A stretch of DNA of 64,000 nucleotides from Nephrocerus scutellatus. Its lineage: Eukaryota > Arthropoda > Insecta > Diptera > Pipunculidae. Location: contig OX352763.1 in the NCBI GenBank assembly GCA_947095585.1, positions 66,515,067 through 66,579,066 on the forward strand. The letters are read 5' to 3'. Made by a program: the position numbers and the translations under genes. Position 1 is the first letter of the stretch. Each line of letters begins with the position of its first letter. The notes under the pieces were generated by a model that did no database searches, was not told the DNA's origin, and saw only the letters and a program-made list of their open reading frames with translations. This document shows, in pieces, positions 51,230 to 61,748 of the stretch.

Positions 51230-51997
51230 AAATCGAAAAAGCCTTCTATAGTGTATGGATCAACGGGCTACTGTTCAAACTTATTAGATTATTCCCCAAT
51301 TATATTGTACAAATAGTTAAAAAATTTCTCTTTCACAGGGTATTTTTTGTACAGATTTTTGGCGACTCATCCACTAGGAAAGGGATTAAAGCCGGAGCTC
51401 CTCAAGGTTCCAGACTTGGCCCTGTACTTTTCAACATCTACACGGCGGATCAACCCACCAATACAGCCGGAACAAGCAGCATGCTTTACGCGGATGACTC
51501 CATCACGTATGCCGTTTCCCGATCTCCTGATATAGCTGCCCGAAGAGTGGAGGAACACTTCCGAAATCTTTGGGAGTACTACCTGAAGTGGGGACTGAAG
51601 ATCAACGCCAACAAATCGGAACTCATCTGCTTCCGAGTGCCAGCAACCAGCAAGGATAAGAAAAATCGCAAGCCGGTGCAGAGCCTTAAAAATCACCCTT
51701 CAGGATAACACGACAATAAACAGCAAGTCAGAGACTAAGTACCTGGGAATCAACTTTACTGAGTGGCTCAAGTTTAACTCTCACATCGATAAAACATTGA
51801 AAAAAGCGAACTATGCTCTTCATTTAGTGCACCCGCTACTAAGAAGATGAAACGGACTGTCCAACAACACCAGGCTGCTCATCTACAAGCAGCTCATCAG
51901 GCCAGTGATAACCTATGGCTATCCCATATGGTTCACCGTCTCACCAACAACGATGAAGAAGATCTCCCTATTTGAAAGGAAGGTACTTAGGATCTCA
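51230..51997 (+). pseudogene. LINE J (Jockey-clade) RT fragment, copy 1
   Basis: Plus-strand RT: 'EKAFYSVWINGLLFKLI' (51235-51285; AFDxVW in working copies), 'GIKAGAPQGSRLGPVLFNIY' (51379-51440), 'MLYADDSITYAVS' with the Asp pair (51481-51520), 'WGLKINANKSELICF' and, after a frameshift at about 51690, 'KYLGINFTEWLKFN' and 'RPVITYGYPIWFTVSP'. It ends in 'FERKVLR' at 51990. The same family occurs on the minus strand at 58584-59006. Confidence 0.82.
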
Positions 51998-52310
51998 TGT
52001 CGCGCAAGTCGAAGAAATCGCATCAGGGATCATATTACTAAATGATTTTAAAGGTATACTGGAAACAAATGGAACAACCAAGGAACTTCAGGGAACATTC
52101 ATAGTTAAATTCAAGAACACCACCATTACCATAAATAATCAAAAATTTATATCAGAAGAAATAGCTAACATCAAAGCAGCACCTCCACTTCTAAATTTGC
52201 TATCAGAGACATCCGAACTTGATGAAGTCCTATCTTTAGAACTGATAAAAGAACTACACCTTAATAATACGAAACAGATCCTTTTAATCGAAGGTGAAAA
52301 ATAATCGCGG
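51998..52310 (+). pseudogene. Gypsy/errantivirus-type env, C-terminal fragment
   Basis: The frame continues out of LINE J by chance. From about 51995 the translation 'GIILLNDFKGILETNGTTK', 'ITINNQKFISEEIANIKA' and a Leu-rich end to 52303 resembles the end of an errantivirus Env ectodomain. A hydrophobic stretch 'LFAVVFFLKLKI' (52330-52365) in another frame may be the membrane anchor. It is followed by a purine tract and an LTR, as expected for the gene order. It is truncated at its start. Confidence 0.6.
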
Positions 52311-52524
52311 AAAATCATAAACCTTTCTCTCTTTGCAGTAGTTTTCTTCTTAAAGCTAAAAATTAAGAAAAGATCGGACACCAAAATCACTACCCCGCAC
52401 CCAATACCAATACAGATGCATCAAAAGCAATAGATCAGCCCCCTGAAGTACTCCCACACCAAACAAGCATATGTAATATCCTGTTCTGTTAATTTTCGTG
52501 GACGCAAATTCTTAAGAGAGGAAG

Positions 52525-53063
52525 AGTTAGAAACGAAAACCAAACACGAGTAGTGTCTAATCATCACTTTGTATCAGTTACTTTGTATCCAGTCATTACC
52601 CCATAAATTATCCTATCTACACGAGCTTGCAAATATTCGCTGACCTAGCGTCTGGATTACATCCGCAGTAGACGTAAACATTTGCTGACCAAGCATCTGG
52701 ACTTCATCCGCAGCAGACGTAAACATTTGCTGACCAAGCGTCTAGATTTCACCCACATCATATGTAAACATTTGCTGACTTAGCGTCTGGACTTCATCCG
52801 CAGCCCATTTGTCCACACATCGCATTGGCAGTTTCGTTTACTATAAATACTAGCTCATAAGATATTTCATTGTTCAGTTGCCTAGTTAAGTTCATAGCAT
52901 TATGTTCAGTTGTCTAATTAAATTTATGAAGTCAAGTTTAAGTTCAGTTTCCTATTTAAAATTGTAGTGTTAACTTCTATTGCTTAGATAATAATACAGT
53001 TGCCTTTTGTGTAAATTAAATAAAGTTTTTTTTTAAAACAATTTTTTGTGTGTAAAATTAACT
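52525..53063 (+). repeat. Gypsy 3' LTR (AGTTA...TAACT type)
   Basis: 539 bp with ends AGTTA and TAACT, typical of errantivirus LTRs. It is directly preceded by the purine tract AAGAGAGGAAG (52514-52524). It contains four tandem 45-bp units (52631-52810, TTTGCTGACCAAGCGTCTGG type), a TATAAATA box at 52841 and AATAAAG at 53020. No second copy in the window. It appears to be inserted in an L2 LTR. Confidence 0.82.
52631..52810. repeat. Four 45-bp repeats inside LTR
   Basis: GCTGACC/TAGCG words recur at 52639, 52684, 52729 and 52774, exactly 45 bp apart. Units differ at few positions. Repeats of this kind in insect LTRs and leaders often bind regulators, but no binder is inferred here. Confidence 0.85.
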
Positions 53064-53490
53064 GACACTGAGAAACAGTTAGTGTAAATGCAGATATTAC
53101 GAAATAGTCATATCAGCAGGAGTGCAATTCTAAGGTGACCGTTAAGTGGCTCGACTGCAGAAGGGACATAGATGTCGCATGTCGACTGCGTGCTACGAGT
53201 ATATGCTTGCACATTGCATTGTGTATTGAACGCTAGTTCATGCACATAATGATGCTGTTGTACTATTGGTGGATCGAACAAGCCAATGTTATTGGTTGAT
53301 CGATCCATCCAAAATATTATAAAACACCACTGCTACGTTAACTAAGGGCGGCAGTTAAATTTTAAACAGTAAACTGATAAGAAGCAAATAAAATCAATAA
53401 AAAATAAACAATATAAATTAAACTTTTGTGTTATTAATTCATATTCAACGCGCCCGCATACCCCTTCTTCTCGCACGCGAAAGCAATAGT
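53064..53490 (+). repeat. L2 LTR fragment, copy 2
   Basis: Homologous to 1276-1720, including ATGCAGATATTACGAAATAG, GTGGCTCGACTGCAGAAGGG and TCGATCCATCCAAAAT. A TATAAAA box is at 53318-53324. Its 5' third is missing because an AGTTA-type LTR abuts it. Confidence 0.8.
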
Positions 53491-53655
53491 GCACTTTTGT
53501 TTTTTCTGTGAATTGTTAAGCAGATTTATATAAGCAGCTGAATTTTTTAAAATACTAACCTAAGCCCCTGTATCGATTAATAAACTTAGACGATTGCCGT
53601 TGATCGTATGGACTCTCTTGGAACAATTGTGGGTTCAATAGAATTCGATTTCTTT
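53491..53655 (-). pseudogene. Gypsy retropepsin scrap (DTG motif)
   Basis: The minus strand reads 'INGNRLSLLIDTGA' (53604-53562) and then a stop, a good match for the active-site strand of a Ty3/Gypsy aspartic protease (LxDTGA). Neighbouring codons on both sides are consistent ('VHT' before, 'VSILKNS' after). Too short to assign to a family. Confidence 0.55.
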
Positions 53656-54205
53656 TTTAAATTCTCTATATTAACTTCACTTGCCCGTGGCTGGCTGGCT
53701 GGCACACCAAATCTTGTAATCAAATTTTAACCCCTTTAACCCCTGCCCGATTTTATTGCAGACATGTGTATCTCCCATGACAACACTTTCTATTAAAATT
53801 TGAGGCCCCTCGGGCCGCGGGGTCGTGGGGCTCCCATACACATTTTTTTTAAACCCCCTTTCCAAAGCCCGATTTTATTAAAATTTTGCACACATGTGTA
53901 TTTCCGGAGACAAAACTTTCTATTAAAATTTTGGGCCCTGAGGCCCGAGGGGTGCCTATATAAAAATTTTAAAAATTAACCCGATTTTCTTTAAATTTTA
54001 TACACATAAATATCTCTGATGGACAACACTTTTTGTAAAATTTTTAGAGACCCAAGGCCCCAGGGTCGTGGAGCCCCATAACTTTTTTTTTTTTAAATTA
54101 ACACGATTTTCTTCAAATTGTATAGAAGTATGTATCTCCGATGGATTTTGTAAAAATGTTGGATACCACAGGTCACAGGGTCAGGGGGCGCCAACAAATT
54201 TTTTA
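53656..54205 (+). mobile_element. Family R repeat, copy 8
   Basis: The head TTTTTAAATTCTCTATATTA is at 53657-53676, followed by CTGGCTGGCTGG. Four units follow (ACATGTGTATCTCCCATGAC, ACACATGTGTATTTCCGGAG, ACACATAAATATCTCTGATG, GTATGTATCTCCGATGG). The tail is absent; the last unit joins the RT of G2 at 54206. Confidence 0.72.
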
Positions 54206-54640
54206 AAATCGTATACCTTTCGGTCTCAAAAATGCACCAGCTACTTTTCAGCGCACAATGAATAATGTTCTACTTGAACTACAGGGTATCGACTGTTTCG
54301 TATACATGAACGATATAGTTATCTACCGTTATGATCTTAAGGAGCACAACGAGAAATTGTTAAAAATATTTAACAGACTGCGAAGCAACAGTCTGAAACT
54401 GCAGCCCGAAAAATGTAATTTTATAAAAAGAGGGTTAATGTACTTGGGACATGTTATTTCAAAAGATGGTATTATTCCAGATACAAATAAAATCGGTAAA
54501 AACATATTCAGTACCAAAGAACTCTAAGGAAATCAAGTCATTTTTAGGTTTAGCTGGTTATTACAGACGCTTTATCCCAAACTTTGCGAAGATAACAAAA
54601 CCTTTAACCAACTTATTAAAAAATAATACTATTTTCAAAT
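54206..54640 (+). pseudogene. Gypsy element G2: reverse transcriptase end
   Basis: It begins mid-RT at '[13 protein letters not shown]' in broken frames (54216-54260). 'DCFVYMNDIVIYRYDLKEHN' (54288-54350) follows: YMND instead of YMDD, so the first Asp of the catalytic pair is Asn here. Then 'GLMYLGHVISKDGI' and 'IKSFLGLAGYYRRFIPNFAK' (54530-54595). The corresponding part of G1 keeps YMDD but lacks the connection region. Confidence 0.83.
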
Positions 54641-55010
54641 GGGATGTGATGAGGCGTTTCGAACACTCAAAAACGAACTTACGAAAGCACCAGTCTTAGC
54701 TTACCCCGATTTTAGTAAAGAATTCTTAATAACAACGGATGCAAGCGATTTTGCCATTGGAGCGGTTTTTTCACAAGGCAAAATAGGAGAAGACCGAGCG
54801 ATCAGTTTTATCAGCCGAACAATGAATTTAGCAGAAACAAAGTACAGCACTACGGAAAAAGTATTATTAGCCATAGTGTACGCAGTAAAACAATTCCGAC
54901 ATTACATATATGGCCGTAAGTTTTCGTTAATCACAGACCATCGACCATTAGTATGGCTATTAAACTTGAAAGATGGAACATCAAGACTTGCTTGTTGGAG
55001 AACACTTTAA
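54641..55010 (+). pseudogene. Gypsy element G2: RNase H
   Basis: 'FLITTDASDFAIGAVFSQGK' (54724-54785) carries the first catalytic Asp. 'AETKYSTTEKVLLAIVYAVK' holds the Glu and 'KFSLITDHRPLVWLL' the next Asp (54918-54965). The order and spacing are those of Ty3/Gypsy RNase H. The frame joins the RT with one break at 54640. Confidence 0.85.
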
Positions 55011-55581
55011 GACGAATATGACTATCAAATTGTATACAAAAAAATATACAAAAAAGGAAAGTGAAATTGAAGTCAATAATGTGATGGTTTTAACCAGATC
55101 TAATGCTAAAAAGCAACGAATTCTTTCGGAACAGTTCAACGAGTATAACAATTGTGGAAATAACCTCGAAACCAACGAAAATTTTAGTGTAATAGAAAAA
55201 TGAGCGCGATTTTCGCCAACAACAACTTAGAAGAGAAAGTAATAATTTTACCTTTAGTATCCTCACCTGATGAATTTATTCTTAAAACCCGCAATCAAAA
55301 GTTTATTAAACCAGGCATAAGACAAATAGAAATCTTCTCAAAAGGGAAAAAGGACTTTTATTGCACTACCTTGCCCATACCCTTTCGAACGAGCACAGAC
55401 AAAAATACGACTCAAGCGACACTAAACGATCTTAACGACATTCTCAGCTCAAAAAACCATCGTAAAATCGGATATTCAATACCAAAACAGAAATTTGAGG
55501 TCAAAAACGAGTTTAAACTTTTATTAGAAGAAGTATATTCCAATCAAACTGCTGACATATGTCTTTATATTGATGACAAAT
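55011..55581 (+). pseudogene. Gypsy element G2: RNase H-integrase linker
   Basis: Nearly identical to 30870-31437 in G1 ('NVMVLTRSNAKKQRIL', 'FSKGKKDFYCTTLPIPFRT'). Two frames are needed (54973-55203 and 55200-55583). It is cut at 55581 by an unidentified insertion. Confidence 0.8.
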
Positions 55582-56008
55582 AGTATATTACAGAACGAGC
55601 AAGGAAAGTGGAGTTTATCGTGCGAGGTCGAAGCTTGGCAATCTAACGAGCACGATGAGCACTTTTCTGCAAGTCGTGTATGCTATTTTTCACGCGTCCA
55701 AACCGGTTTTTTTTTGCTAAATCGAGAGAGAAGCAGAAATGTAAGAATGTGTGTTCGCTGTGACTGCAGTAAATAACAAAGAAATTAATTTTTCACGCGT
55801 CCAAACCTGTTTTTCTGCTAAATCGAGAGAGAAGCAGAAATCACAAACGACAAATAAAAGAGAATTCTTGCTCATGCGCAATGTGTTCGTTGAGATTGTA
55901 GTAAATAACAAAAGACGTTTATATCATAACATAACTAGTGTTGTAATGGGCTACTCTCGAGGCTAGTTTATAGCGTACGAAACAGTCACTTTCATCTATG
56001 GGCGTGTG
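55582..56008. mobile_element. Unidentified about 427-bp insertion in G2
   Basis: Comparison with G1, where GATGACGAAATACATTTACA is continuous (31432-31451), shows that this block is inserted. AAATA at 55579-55583 and 56003-56009 region may be a 5-bp duplication. The block contains a direct repeat of about 115 bp (CACGCGTCCAAACC...CTAAATCGAGAGAGAAGCAG at 55690 and 55794). No coding potential and no clear inverted ends. Family unknown. Confidence 0.6.
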
Positions 56009-57060
56009 AAAATACATTTACATGACGAAAAAGACATTTTAGAGATATTAATACAATATCATGACTCATAACTCGGAGGACACCAAGGCATCCAACGAAC
56101 ATTAAAACGTATAAAATCAAAATACTACTGGCCTACAATGAACTCAGACATTAAAAATTATATTAAAAAATGCACCTCCTGCCAGTTAAATAAAAGTAGA
56201 CGAAATCCACCCATACCGATGAAACTTGCAACAACGAGTTCCACACCTTTCGAAAGGATAGCACTGGACATAGTAGGACCTCTACCATTTTAACATTTCA
56301 AGACGACCTAACGAAATATTCAGAGGCATACCCATTACCAAATGCAGAAGCACCCACCTTAGCTCCAATTTTTGTAGAAAACGCGGTTTGTAGACACGGT
56401 ATACGGACACGGTAAGCAATTCTGACCGACCAGGGCACAAAGTCTTGAGTAATTTATTTAGGAAGGTATGTAACTTCTTAAAGTTAGAAAAATTAACATA
56501 ACCCCTTACCATCCACAAACTAACGGAGCGCTAGAGCGAAGTCATCGTACCCTAGCAGAATTTTTTAGGCATTATGTTAATAAAGATCCATTAACATGGG
56601 ACACATGGATTCCTTATGCCATGTTTGTATACAATACCACCACTCACAGCAGCTCAGGCTACACTCCTCACGAACTCACGAACTATTATACGGCTATCCA
56701 GCCAACATACCTACTATTTTAGAACAAAGACCTAATGTTAGCTATAATTACGAGAACTGTGCAAGCGAAATAAAAGCACGACTTCAACACGGTTATAAAA
56801 TAGCGAGGGAAGAAATAATTAAAAGAAAAGACAATGCAAAAAAAATATTATGACAAATCAACTATGCCGAAACAGTTCAATGTAGGTGATAAAGTACTTT
56901 TATGTAATCACACGCGAAATAATAAGCTGTCTTCATTATGGGAAGGACCATACGAAATAACAAAAATTATATCAAACGAAAACAGTATTATTAGAATCAA
57001 AAATAAAACAAAGCTTGTACACAATAACCATCTTAAACATTTTGATCTAAAAAAAATGGA
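56009..57060 (+). pseudogene. Gypsy element G2: integrase
   Basis: Zinc finger 'GGHQGIQRTLKRIKS' and 'CTSCQLNK' (56075-56205). The core start 'PFERIALDIVGPLPF' (56247-56290) keeps the first catalytic Asp. A frame break and a small duplication follow at 56395-56415. The last core part has 'YHPQTNGALERSHRTL' with the Glu (56508-56560). The C-terminal GPY/F-type domain is 'FNVGDKVLLCNH' and 'SSLWEGPYEITKII' (56876-56970), ending 'HNNHLKHFDLKK' (57020-57056). G2 gives the pol end that G1 lacks. Confidence 0.85.
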
Positions 57061-57270
57061 AAATTTGTATGGGAGCCCCCCGATCCCGCAGCCTGATCTT
57101 TCTTGAAATTTTAATAGAGAGCACTGTCACCGGAAATATTCATGTGTGCGAAATTTCAATAAAGTTGGGCTTTGGGAAGTGGGTTTAAATTGATGATCAG
57201 AAAATCTGACCAGCCAGCCAGCCAGTCACCCAGCCAGCCACGTGCACGTGAAGTTGATATAGAGAATTTA
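57061..57270 (-). mobile_element. Family R repeat, copy 9 (head part, reversed)
   Basis: GGGAGCCCCCCGATCCCGCA (57072-57091), ACTGTCACCGGAAATATTCA, a (CCAG)n run (57210-57240) and the head end GATATAGAGAATTTAAAAAG (57256-57275). Only the head-proximal unit is present. It joins the end of G2 pol to an env C-terminal scrap. Confidence 0.75.
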
Positions 57271-57274
57271 AAAA

Positions 57275-57415
57275 GAAACAGTACTAATAAGAAATTCTGC
57301 ACCGCAAGAACTAACCGAATTGTCCAAACGAATCGCTGACATAAAATCAGTCGAGAGTTTTGGTTTAAAACTCATTAACCCACATAACGTGCATCATTAT
57401 GCTTTGAACCGACGT
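57275..57415 (+). pseudogene. Gypsy env C-terminal scrap
   Basis: Homologous to 270-410 ('NSAPQELTELSKRIADIKS', 'NPHNVHHYALN'). It follows G2 pol across the R copy in the same orientation, so it probably was the env end of the same Gypsy family, most of env having been deleted. Confidence 0.6.
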
Positions 57416-57729
57416 TTTCTACTGCCGGGGTAATGCTCAGTAGTCGTCCAAGGTTCCGTTACAGAAAAAAGTCTTTGTTTTTATGTTTCTTTTCGTTTTC
57501 CTTTATTTTTAATTTAATTTATAATTTTTATACTTTGTAACAATTCAATCTATGATACTTTATTTAATTTAGAATATATAATACTTTTACTTAAGTTTTT
57601 AGTCACCACTTTTATACTTATGGTCGTCGTAACCCTGCCCATGAAGTTTTGATAAGTGGGATAGGACGGGGAAGGGGGTCTGCCTATATCAACTGTAATT
57701 TGTTTATGTCCAAGTTAAATATGACCTGA
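57416..57729. other. AT-rich stretch, nothing identified
   Basis: T-rich sequence with AATATATAATAC-type words and a G-rich bit (GGACGGGGAAGGGGG, 57666-57680). No coding potential or repeat recognised. Confidence 0.5.
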
Positions 57730-58250
57730 GCCAGAGAATCCCTTACCGTGGGTCGAGGGAAATTCTCGACTTGTAACAGCTAAACGTATGTGTTCGCGGC
57801 TGAACCAATGTAACCGGTGGAGAGGCGTCACCTCTACCCCTAAAGAGAAATGCGATATAAGCCAGAGAATCCCTTACCGTGGGTCGGGGGAAATTCTTGA
57901 ATTGTAATAGCTAAACGTATGTGTACGCGGCTAAACCAATGTAACTGGTGGAGAGGCGTCACCTCTACCCCTAGAGAGAAATGCGATGTAAGCCAGAGAA
58001 TCCCTTACCGTGGGTCGGGGAAATTCTTGACTTGTAATAGCTAAATGTATGTGTACGCGGCTAAACCAATGTAACTGGTGGAGAGGCGTCACCTGTACCC
58101 CTTGAGGGAAATGCGATGTAATCCAGAGAATCCCTTACCGGGGGAAATTCTCGACTTGTAAATAGCTAAACTACGTCATAAGTAAAATAGTGGAATATCC
58201 TATAGTCAGAGAACTCCTTACCGCGGGTGGGGGGAAGTTCTCGACTCAAA
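57730..58250. repeat. Tandem hairpin repeat, about 131-bp unit
   Basis: Units start with GCCAGAGAATCCCTTACCGT at 57730, 57861, 57992 and (with changes) 58122; a partial fifth is at 58205. Each unit begins with a hairpin: GAGAAT...ATTCTC stem around CCCTTACCgtGGGTcGGGGG. The remainder has ACGTATGTGTACGCGGCTAA and GGTGGAGAGGCGTCACCTCT. The hairpin core resembles those in the BEL2 LTRs. It may be part of another BEL LTR or leader, but this is inference. Confidence 0.8.
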
Positions 58251-58583
58251 AAAATAACAAGTAGGCAGTGGGAATCAGGAGACACTTACCGGTTCGCACG
58301 CTATGCTGGCTTCCGAACATCTGACTGCTGACTAGATTTTTAGATTAAGATATTTTTATTAAACATTTCAATTTTGACTTAAAACTAAACTTATAACTAT
58401 TATTAATAATTGTCGGCTCAACAATAGGGGCCCGATGTATTTACATTGTCTTTTTTTTGTATTGCTTATTACTAAACAATAATTTTGACTACTTAATCTA
58501 CTACATGTTTATATTTACAGCAATTTAATTTTAATCAATAAATTTTAAAATAAAATAAAAATGAAAAAAATATAAGAGGGGGT
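58251..58583. other. Unassigned AT-rich stretch
   Basis: It contains AATAGGGGCCCGATG (58423-58437), which is mildly like a BEL polypurine tract, and A-rich runs up to the LINE J fragment. No coding potential. Confidence 0.4.
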
Positions 58584-59006
58584 ATAAACAGGGCGAGCTT
58601 CAGCTCTGTAATGTTGATTGCTGGCATCTCTAAGAAGGAGACGTCTTGATTATTAAAGATGTCGTCGAATCTAGCATCTGTGATCCTCTGATGTGTATGT
58701 ACCGGTGACTTGGCTCGATTTCTTCGCTTCTCAGTCCTTGCATCTCAGGACTTGGATGAGTTTCCAATCCGTCGACGAATTTCCTCGCCATTTTGAACAA
58801 GTGGTCGGTTATTGGCAGCAGACCTGCGGCTTCGGAAAGTCTTGCAGTCGACACAAACTTATAGCTGTTTGGAACCCTCCAAAGTCCTGTACAGATCCTC
58901 AGTACCTTCCTTTCAAATAGGGAGATCTTCTTCATCGTTGTTGGTGAGACGGTGAACCATATGGGATAGCCATAGGTTATCACTGGCCTGATGAGCTGCT
59001 TGTAGA
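58584..59006 (-). pseudogene. LINE J (Jockey-clade) C-terminal fragment, copy 2
   Basis: The minus-strand frame 58630-58983: 'MITYGYPIWFTVSPTTMKKI', 'FERKVLRICTGLWRVP', 'FVSTARLSEAAGLLPITDHL' and a charged tail. The start overlaps the end of J copy 1 (51900-51990) at DNA level (GCTCATCTACAAGCAGCTCATC). The rest of its RT is separated or lost because LINE B2 is inserted at 59007. Confidence 0.82.
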
Positions 59007-59091
59007 TTTTTTTTTTTTATATAATTCGCGCACGCTTCAAGGGGTTCGCACCCTTATAATGCTCGGCTATATGCTTGGCACAGCGTAGGCG

Positions 59092-60842
59092 TTAAGGAAG
59101 AGAAGGAGAAAAGAGGAGATGTCTATGAGCTTGTGTTTTGAATGCCTGTGGATCATAGTGAGGTGGGAAGACAGTGCTTGGCAGAGCATTCCACATACGT
59201 GTTGTACGGCTGAAGAACGAATCCCTGAATTTAACTGTACGTCCGAAGATAGGCTTGAGGGTAAACTGATAAGCATTTAGAGCGCCACGGGTATTGCGGT
59301 GGAATTCAAGCAGAGGTCGCATGCAGCTGGCTATTTCTCTTGAGCACCGCTGGCAGAAGAAGCGATAAAACAGTGACAAGCAAGAAACGTTCCTGCGGTG
59401 TTCAAGTGAATCTATTGATTTCGCTATATTTTCGTACCGATAAATTTTATCGCGCGGTTTTGTATTCTATCTAGCTGATGCAAAGTAGTCTTAGGCGCAC
59501 CAGACCAGATATGGCAATTGTACTCAAGTTTTGGGCGAATAAAATCCTTGTATATGGTAGCCAGATCAGAGGGAGTGAAATATTTCTTGCACCGGGCTAG
59601 AAAACCTAAGCATTTCGCAGCGTTTTTGGCGACGGTAAATATGTGGTCATTCCAACGAAGCTTGTCGTTAACGCACATACCGAGAATTGAGAGATTTTCA
59701 GTTTCCTCGATGCAAGTGCCATTCATGGATAATGGCATGGGGTTAAGGATTCGCTTGGACGACAGGAGACAGCATTGGGTTTTGGAAGCGTTAAATTCTA
59801 CTCGATTGATTTCTCCCCATTGTATTATGCTGGGTCAGAATTTAACGAGCTTAACATACGAAGTTGTTTGAGTTCCACATCAGAGGTGGAGGGACGTTCC
59901 TCAAACTTATATGAGAAGCTGAGAGTGCTGTCGTCAGCGAAAGAGTGAATTGGATTAGAAGTCACAGATAATAGATTATTAATAAAAACGAGAAAGAGTG
60001 TCGGGGACAGAACAGAGACCTGGGGAACGCCAACATTTATGTGGTGTATTTCAAAAATTGAAACCGTCCAAAACAACTTGAATTGAGCGGTCCAAAAGAT
60101 AGCTTCTAATCCAATGAAGCAATTTATCGTCAACACCATAAGCACGCATTTTAGACAAAAGAGCTTGATGCCAAACTCTGTCAAATGCCTTTGAAATATC
60201 GAGTGCAACAGCTTTGCTTTCTCCAAAATGATGCAAAGATCGGTTCCACTGTTCGGTGAGATATACCATCAAATCACTGGTAGAACGTTGCCCACGAAAT
60301 CCATACTGCCGGTCACTAAGGATTTCGTTGGATTCAAGATATTTCTTAAGCTGATAATTGATCAGCGTTTCTATGACCTTGGAAAGAATGGATGTAAGTG
60401 CTATGGATCGGTACGAAGAAGGAGACGACGGCTCGCCTTTTTTGGGTATGGGCTGGACAAATGCTGTTTTCCAACTTCTCGGGAAGAGTCCAGAAGAATA
60501 GGATAGATGGAAAAGCTTACGCAATGGTAATGCCAGCTTGGAAGAACACCTCTTCAGAACTAATGGGGAAATACCATCTGGCCCAGTGGATTTGTGTGTG
60601 TTGAGATCATTCAAAACTCTGGCAACTGCACGAGTACGAATGAATATCTGTCCCATAGAGTGTTCAATACTCTGAGGTGCAGGAGGCGGCAATGCACAAT
60701 CTGGAAGCGTAGAGCTAGCTGCGAAATGCGCAGCAAACAGATTGGCTTTGTCTATAGAGCTGACAACTGGAATGTCATTATAAATAAGCGTTGGAATCGA
60801 CGACGAGGCTGTATTTTTGATTTTTTCATGAAGGACCAACAT
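59092..60842 (-). pseudogene. LINE B2 ORF2 reverse transcriptase, frameshifted
   Basis: Pieces 60051-60842 ('HKSTGPDGISPLVLKRC', 'FVQPIPKKGEPSSPSSYRSI', 'GFRGQRSTSDLM', 'ALDISKAFDRVWHQALLSK' with the first catalytic Asp), 59825-60226 ('GVPQVSVLSPTLFLVFINN', 'SFADDSTLSFSYK' with the Asp pair), 59424-59738 and 59092-59379 (C-terminus). 'GVPQVSVLS' has Val where the family has Gly. At least three frameshifts separate the pieces, so it is dead although all catalytic Asp residues can be seen. Confidence 0.85.
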
Positions 60843-61481
60843 TTTTTCTCTTCTTTTGATTTGATAGATTTATTCCTGAAAGGGATAAACTTTCTCATAC
60901 CAATAAGAATGATGTTTGTGATTGCATCAGCGGCGGCATCCACGTTGCTATCACGAAAAAATAGCGACCAGTTAGTTCTCCAAAGAAGTTGTTAAGGCCG
61001 TCCCAATTGGCTTTCTCGTATTGCCGTACTATTTTTTTGGGAGTTTTTTCTCTAACTACGTGGTTTATTTACGAGAAAGTAGCTGATACAACACAATGGT
61101 CTGACGAGCCTAGAGGCGATAATACATTGACGGAGTATTTCTCAGGACGAGAGGTAAGGAACAGGTCAAGGGTGTTAGCGGAATGATATGCAATGTCAGG
61201 TATTCGGGCAGGCTAATTTACAAGCTGAGTAAGGTGATTGAACTCAGCGAATAACTAAACACACCTTCCTTCGGGTGTTATCTGGCCAGAATGGCGAAGC
61301 CACCCAGAATTTTGAACATTGAAATCGCCCGCAATAACGATTTCATGTTTTTTATCAATTCTTAAGATTGAATCAGACAGTACATCAAACTCACTCTGAG
61401 TTGAAACACTGTCTAAGTTGGGGCTTCTGTAAAGGAAACAGTAGTAGATGTTGCGCTCTTGTACCTTAACTTTAGGCCAAA
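60843..61481 (-). pseudogene. LINE B2 endonuclease, C-terminal part
   Basis: 'YYCFLYRSPNL' and 'HEIVIAGDFNVQNSGWLRHS' (61440-61295) carry the GDFN motif of apurinic-type endonucleases. A stop at 61257 and frame changes follow; remnants of 'SDHCVVSATFS'-like sequence occur near 61095-61060. The N-terminal part with the first Asn and Glu motifs is lost at the LINE K junction. Confidence 0.75.
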
Positions 61482-61748
61482 TTTTTTTTTTTTTTAACTG
61501 CATTTGGCTTTATTCTTGAATCTTTCCTATCTTGGGAAACTCAAAATTTGTTTTCAATTCTTACAAGCTAGATAAATTTTAAGTCTTAACCTATGTTAAT
61601 TCTTAATATTAATATGCACTATTTGGTTTGTTGTTCATATGGATCGGTTAGCTGGATCTAAGGGATCTTTTCTTTTAAGGCGCCGATATCTAGGCCTCCA
61701 TAATATTTCCCGAGCTAATGTGATGGGATGTTGTTCTAACTTAGTTTG

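Larger units (their letters stand above)
59007..61481 (-). mobile_element. LINE B2
   Basis: The longest copy of LINE B, minus strand. The A tail is seen as a T run (59007-59018), then the 3' UTR as in B1, ORF2 RT, and part of the endonuclease up to 61481, where LINE K's T run starts. It is inserted in LINE J copy 2. Frame breaks are at 59400, 59825, 60060 and 60843-61255. Confidence 0.86.
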
